Below, piece after piece: positions 60,139 through 64,000 of a stretch of 64,000 nucleotides of DNA. This stretch comes from Parascedosporium putredinis (lineage: Eukaryota; Ascomycota; Sordariomycetes; Microascales; Microascaceae). The stretch is from the NCBI GenBank assembly GCA_949357655.1, contig CASHTG010000015.1:2480001-2544000 (forward strand), in the 5' to 3' direction. The notes under the pieces are model-generated. The model saw only the letters and a program-made list of their open reading frames with translations, did no database searches and was not told the DNA's origin. The stretch's first letter is position 1; every line of letters starts with the position of its first letter. The translations under genes and the position numbers were made by a program.

Positions 60139-61459
60139 ATGGCTGCTGCGGATCCCTCCTCTCATTCCCCACCGATGTTGGGGCATTTGGAGCGGATGAC
60201 CGCATCTCCTTCTCCTTACAGAGCAAAACCTACCTTGCAGTCGCCGACGATGGATCAGAATATGAGTTCAACGAGAGGGACAAGACCTGGGCACCGGTAG
60301 ACTATGACCAGGAGGATGACGACGACCTTCATTCCCTACACGAAGCGGGAGATAACGGCAGTGCTCTCGCGCTTGACTCGCAGTCAAGGAAAAGAAGGCC
60401 AGACCCATCGTACGATGACGAGGTAAGCCGCGCCCGCGCCCGCCCGCCCCCACCAGCTGTTCCGAGACGACGACTCGACTTTGTCCGACGAGCTTCTATA
60501 CCGTTGTACGAGATCGTGGGGCCCTAGGTGCCCCGCGCCCATCTGGTCTACCAAAGACAAGGAGATGCGCAGAATGGCCAACTAACGGAGCAATCTACTC
60601 CCGGAACTATATAGAATCCAAACCAATCCCGGCCGCAACGCCCCAAGAAGAAGGCTAAGGCGCCCCCAGCGCCGAGGCAAAACACAGCGGTTTACGTGAC
60701 GGGCCTTCCCCTCGATGCCACCGTGGACGAAGTTTATGATCTCTTTTCGAAGAAGGGGGCGTGATCGCAGAGGAGATCGACAGTGGAAAGCCAAGGATCA
60801 AGATGTACTCGGATGAAACCGGAGGCTTTAAAGGCGACGCGCTCGTCGTATTCTTCAAGCCTCAGTCGGTAGAAATGGCCATCATGCTACTCGACGACAC
60901 TGATTTTAGATACACTAGCTCCGGATTGTCCGATGGCAGGATCCGGGTCCAGCCCGCTGACTCGAGCTACAAAAAGACCAACTATGATGCAGATGGCAAT
61001 AAATCCAAAGCCGCAGAAGGCCAGAAGCCACAGAAGAACGATAGGGATCGACAAAAGATCATACGAAAAACTCAAAAACTGGATGCCAAGTTAGCCGACT
61101 GGGACGACGATGTCCCATATGCAGACCAGGAAGTTGCCACTCGCACTTCCAAGATGGTCATATTGAAGCACATGTTTACCTTTGAGGAACTCGAAGAAGA
61201 CCCTGCAGCAATCCTTGAGATCAAGGAAGACATCCGTGAAGAGTGCGAGAAGTTAGGCGAAGTCACCAACGTTGTCCTATACGACCTCGAGCCCGAGGGC
61301 TATGTCTCGATCAAGTTCAAATCCCACGAGGCCGCCGAAGGGTGTGTTGAGCTCATGGACGGTCGCAGCTTCGCTGGCCGGGTCGTGGAGGCGCGACTAT
61401 CCTTTGGCAAGGAGCGCTTCAAGCAGTCATCCAAGAAGGAAGATGATTCTGATCACTAA
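60139..61459 (+). CDS. CUS2: U2 snRNP-associated RNA-binding protein, Cus2/Tat-SF1 family
   Basis: Cus2 binds U2 snRNA and SF3b and helps U2 folding before branch-site engagement. Exon 1 (60139-60422) has SLQSKTYLAVADDGSEYEFN and an acidic DYDQEDDDDLHS. The intron is 60423-60614, with a C/G-rich 5' part. Exon 2 begins with basic residues and RRM1: NTAVYVTGLPLDATVDEVYD, then IKMYSDETGGFKGDALVVFF. RRM2, of the UHM type, has VILKHMFTFEELEEDP, IKEDIREECEKLGEVTNVVL, YDLEPEGYVSIKFKSHEAAE and GRSFAGRVVEARL. The frame breaks near 60170 and in the G run 60755-60759; one base at each restores all phases, giving about 376 residues. The name Tat-SF1 refers to the animal homologue only. Confidence 0.92.
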
Positions 61460-61590
61460 CGTAATGGGCTATAAACCGACGGCAACATGCGAAGCTACCG
61501 GGTGAGTTCATGTTATAGTATATACGCACATATCTACCCGCTTCTGTAAGACACTCGCGTTTTTGTGCAACCTGCTGCTCACCGCATCCC

Positions 61591-61614
61591 GCTTCCTCGC
61601 TTCCTCGCTTCCTC
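61591..61614 (+). repeat. GCTTCCTC tandem triplet
   Basis: Three perfect copies of the 8-mer GCTTCCTC lie in the short convergent spacer between CUS2 and the DUF5519 gene. Confidence 0.85.
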
Positions 61615-61650
61615 ATCGATACTCGTTACTCGTCCCCCGGCGGCTCATCG

Positions 61651-62605
61651 TTAGTTCTTTGGTGGGGCGTCAATCCGAACCTCCTCCGTCATAATGAACC
61701 ATACTGCTGCTTCCATGATGCGGCAAGCAGTTTGCAGCTCTCCCTTATCTAAATCGATTGGTTAGCGACAGGCTCAGCTCGCGTTTAGTGGCAAAGCGAG
61801 TGGAGAGTACCTCGTGGCGCATAAATAAGCATAAACGTGTCGGGCACTGGTAGAGGTCCGAACCACGCCTTCTTGGCAAGGGGTGCCGTTGGCCCCACCC
61901 TTTGTCAAGAATGATTTTGATATCCTCCGGATGCAAATTCATGTGCATTGATCGATCCGAGGGATGTATATGCAAGACCTCGCCCTGGCAAGTCTCATTG
62001 ACGGGGTGCCTCGCAAACAAGCCAAGCCCATGCTTCTCAAAACAAGATTTATCGGCTGCAAGCTTTGCAGGGTGGGTCGCGGCAAGGCTCTCAACGACGT
62101 GACGCAGATTAAGATAGATGTCATCCGGTCCTCTCTGGTCAAGCTGTCGTTGGGGAATCACCCCTGCGACGATGGGCCGAGGTCCTGCTCGGTGTGGCAA
62201 GGAATGCTTCTTGAGTAGCCCGCCAGGCGGTGTAATTGCGGGATTCATGGGCGGCGGCGTGAACAGGTCTCGCATAGACCAGAGACGGTACCAACTCACT
62301 TGAAGATAACCCCGGAAAGTGGAAGGAAAGCCACCGGGGCCTAGGTTCAGGTAGTTTTGGAAATCATGATGAATCAGAAGAATGAAGGCCACGGCGCCGA
62401 TACAAACCTCGGAGTACAGCGGCTGCGCAAAGTGAACGGTGAGGATAGAGACAAGAGCTACGCTCAGGATGATGGGGCCATCTAGAGTAATTGTGATGGG
62501 TTGCTGATGGGGGATAAAGGGCGATAAAAGTGACTCTGGGAGGGGAGTCTGAGGTGATTGCTTGCCTGACGACCGCTCGTCTCGCGTGGAAGCAAAACCC
62601 GCCAT
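61651..62605 (-). CDS. DUF5519 (luciferase-domain) membrane protein of unknown function
   Basis: This is a fungal protein of about 297 residues. After a polar start (MAGFASTRDERSSGKQSPQT) come two hydrophobic segments (IILSVALVSILTVHF and VCIGAVAFILLIHH). A conserved domain follows: VIPQRQLDQRGPDDIY, GEVLHIHPSDRSMHMNLHPE and DIKIILDKGWGQRHPL. After a frame break in the G run 61880-61883 (plus strand) it reads AWFGPLPVPDTFMLIYAPR. The last exon gives LQTACRIMEAAVWFIMTEEV and ends IDAPPKN. The intron is 61749-61810. I recall this domain as the fungal luciferase-domain family DUF5519. That name implies no light reaction, and the function is unknown. The His-rich HIHPSDRSMHMNLH core could be a metal site, which is speculation. 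Confidence 0.72.
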
Positions 62606-64000
62606 CTCAAGTCAGGAGTGCAAAGCCAAAGACCTGCCCAGCAAAGTCAAATCCGTGTAGCTGACACAATGATGTCTTGGGTGTGTTTGTCTTGTGTCTC
62701 CTCTCTTTCGTTTTTTCAATGTAGTTTTACGAGGAATCAACCGAGGAGAGAGGCAAAGTATGATTTAAAGAAGCGGAGTGTGCGACGACCCCGGTAGATA
62801 TGGCATGCTCGTCACATTCAAGGGAGACGAGGGAGGCCCAGTTCCATGTGGGGTTCAATGGTGAGCCTAACCTAGAAGATCTAGGATACGTCAAAGTCAC
62901 GACAGCTGGTTCGCTTCCGCCGGCTTGTCGTGGCAGACCCGGTGTTTTGTGACCAAGGCTTCCCTCGAGAGTGCGTAGAAGCGACACTGCCCATCTACCA
63001 TCTAGCAACAGGCTTTGGGCGCCCACCGAGTTCAAGGGATCCCGATCCCGGCTTGAATTTTGTCGACTTCCGAGAGAAGCATGGACACCCGAGCTTCGCG
63101 AGAGTTTGTTTACGGACTGCCTTCGAGGGGCCTAGCCCGTTGAATGGCTAGCAATTGATGGTCAGCAGGTGGCGCGATGAGACCGGCAGATACCCGGAGA
63201 TCTGCACGGCGGCAGCTCGTGCAGAGAGTATTGAGCTGTCCAGTTCAAAGAGCAACATCCACGTATTCGGCCATTTCTTTTTTCCTTCCATTTCTTTTCT
63301 TTTTCCTCCTTTTCTTCATTGATTTTTTTCCCCCATCGTTTCCTAACCTCGTCGTGCGAACTATCGCGGCTGCATTGGCCTTGATGGGCTGCCTTTGGAA
63401 TGTGACGTCAATGTTACTGGTTGCAGCTGTGACTGAAAGCCACTAGCCCCGCTAACGTTTTGGTACGAAGGGCGCCCAAGCTCTCCTATGCTGTCGTGAT
63501 GCTTGAGGGAAGGATATCCGAAGTAATGGGAAGCTCCGAGAATGGAGGCCGGGGGCGTTTTTTTCACCTATGGGAGGCGGGGGTTCAGGGTGTTTTGCCT
63601 CTCCTTCGTGAGCGTGTATCCATCGGATCGGGGCCTTGCGTGAGCTCGCGGGGTCGGTTTGTGCATGGCGATTTCCCCGAGCCGACGCCGGCGGCTTGGC
63701 ACTTCACCCCCACCAAAAGCCACATCCCACCTCAGAAGAAGATGGACCACTCGACCACATAAAATTGTGCCTGGGTTGACCACGACCTATCTGTTCAGCG
63801 TGCCCGTGCCCGTGTATCCAAAGAGGCCGCGATGGAACCGATCACGGTAGATGATCAATCGGGGACGCCGCACCTCGTCCTACTCTCCAGTAGGTTGCCC
63901 CGTTTCCTCTCTCGAGCATCAAGGCGTCGGTCGGGTGTGGGTGGTGCGGTAAAATTAATAGCTGGTGATACTGCGTATCTCCTAGCCCGCTCAAGATCTT
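62606..64000. other. Right flank upstream of the DUF5519 gene
   Basis: About 1.4 kb to the window edge hold the promoter of the DUF5519 gene and a pyrimidine-rich stretch at about 63278-63345. No frame shows a recognisable domain. Confidence 0.5.

Noticed and set aside
882..61883. Programmed ribosomal frameshifting as the cause of the many frame breaks
   Set aside because: The sites share no slippery heptamer or stimulator and affect most long genes alike. Unrelated families are not frameshifted elsewhere, so a technical cause is far more likely.

Overview
The window is nuclear DNA from a filamentous ascomycete, most likely a Sordariomycete. Short GT-AG introns of roughly 55-150 nt interrupt many genes, all recognisable genes are eukaryotic housekeeping families in their fungal forms, and a fungal NLR-type immune receptor is present. 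I cannot name the genus. Eighteen protein genes and one intronic snoRNA are supported.

Layout: COG4 (3' part only, +), QRI7 (-), a patatin/NB-ARC/TPR NLR (+), SDHAF3 (-), a DHR2-type DEAH helicase (-), the t-SNARE SEC9 (-), a GTPBP1-like GTPase (+), EMC6 (-), a vezatin/INP2-type membrane protein (+) and a GT-B fucosyltransferase-like type II membrane protein (-). A 6.3-kb interval without a recognisable gene follows, then a KipA/Kip2-type kinesin-7 (-) and a 10-kb interval without a recognisable gene. The right-hand part holds STK19 (-), a VSB1-type SulP-STAS-cNMP transporter (-), GINS PSF1 (-), EF-1-beta with snR18/U18 in its second intron (-), RPN13 (+), CUS2/Tat-SF1 (+) and a DUF5519 membrane protein (-).

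The most interesting unit is 4.8-13.8 kb. There a receptor with an intact patatin Ser-Asp dyad, an NB-ARC ATPase and TPRs sits about 3.7 kb from SEC9. This is the gene pairing of the plp-1/sec-9 allorecognition system known from Neurospora and Podospora, in which the NLR guards the SNARE and triggers cell death after fusion of unlike cells. Here SDHAF3 and DHR2 lie between the two partners. The remaining genes are housekeeping: secretion (COG4, SEC9, EMC6), mitochondria (QRI7, SDHAF3), ribosome and rRNA (DHR2, snR18, EF-1-beta), replication/repair (PSF1, STK19), splicing (CUS2) and proteasome (RPN13).

A caution applies to the whole window. Most long genes are broken by one or more frame changes, and nearly every break that I could place lies in a mononucleotide run that appears one base (sometimes two) too short. 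The broken genes include essential ones. This points to homopolymer undercalling in the assembly, not to pseudogenes. Coordinates below span the broken genes as they stand.
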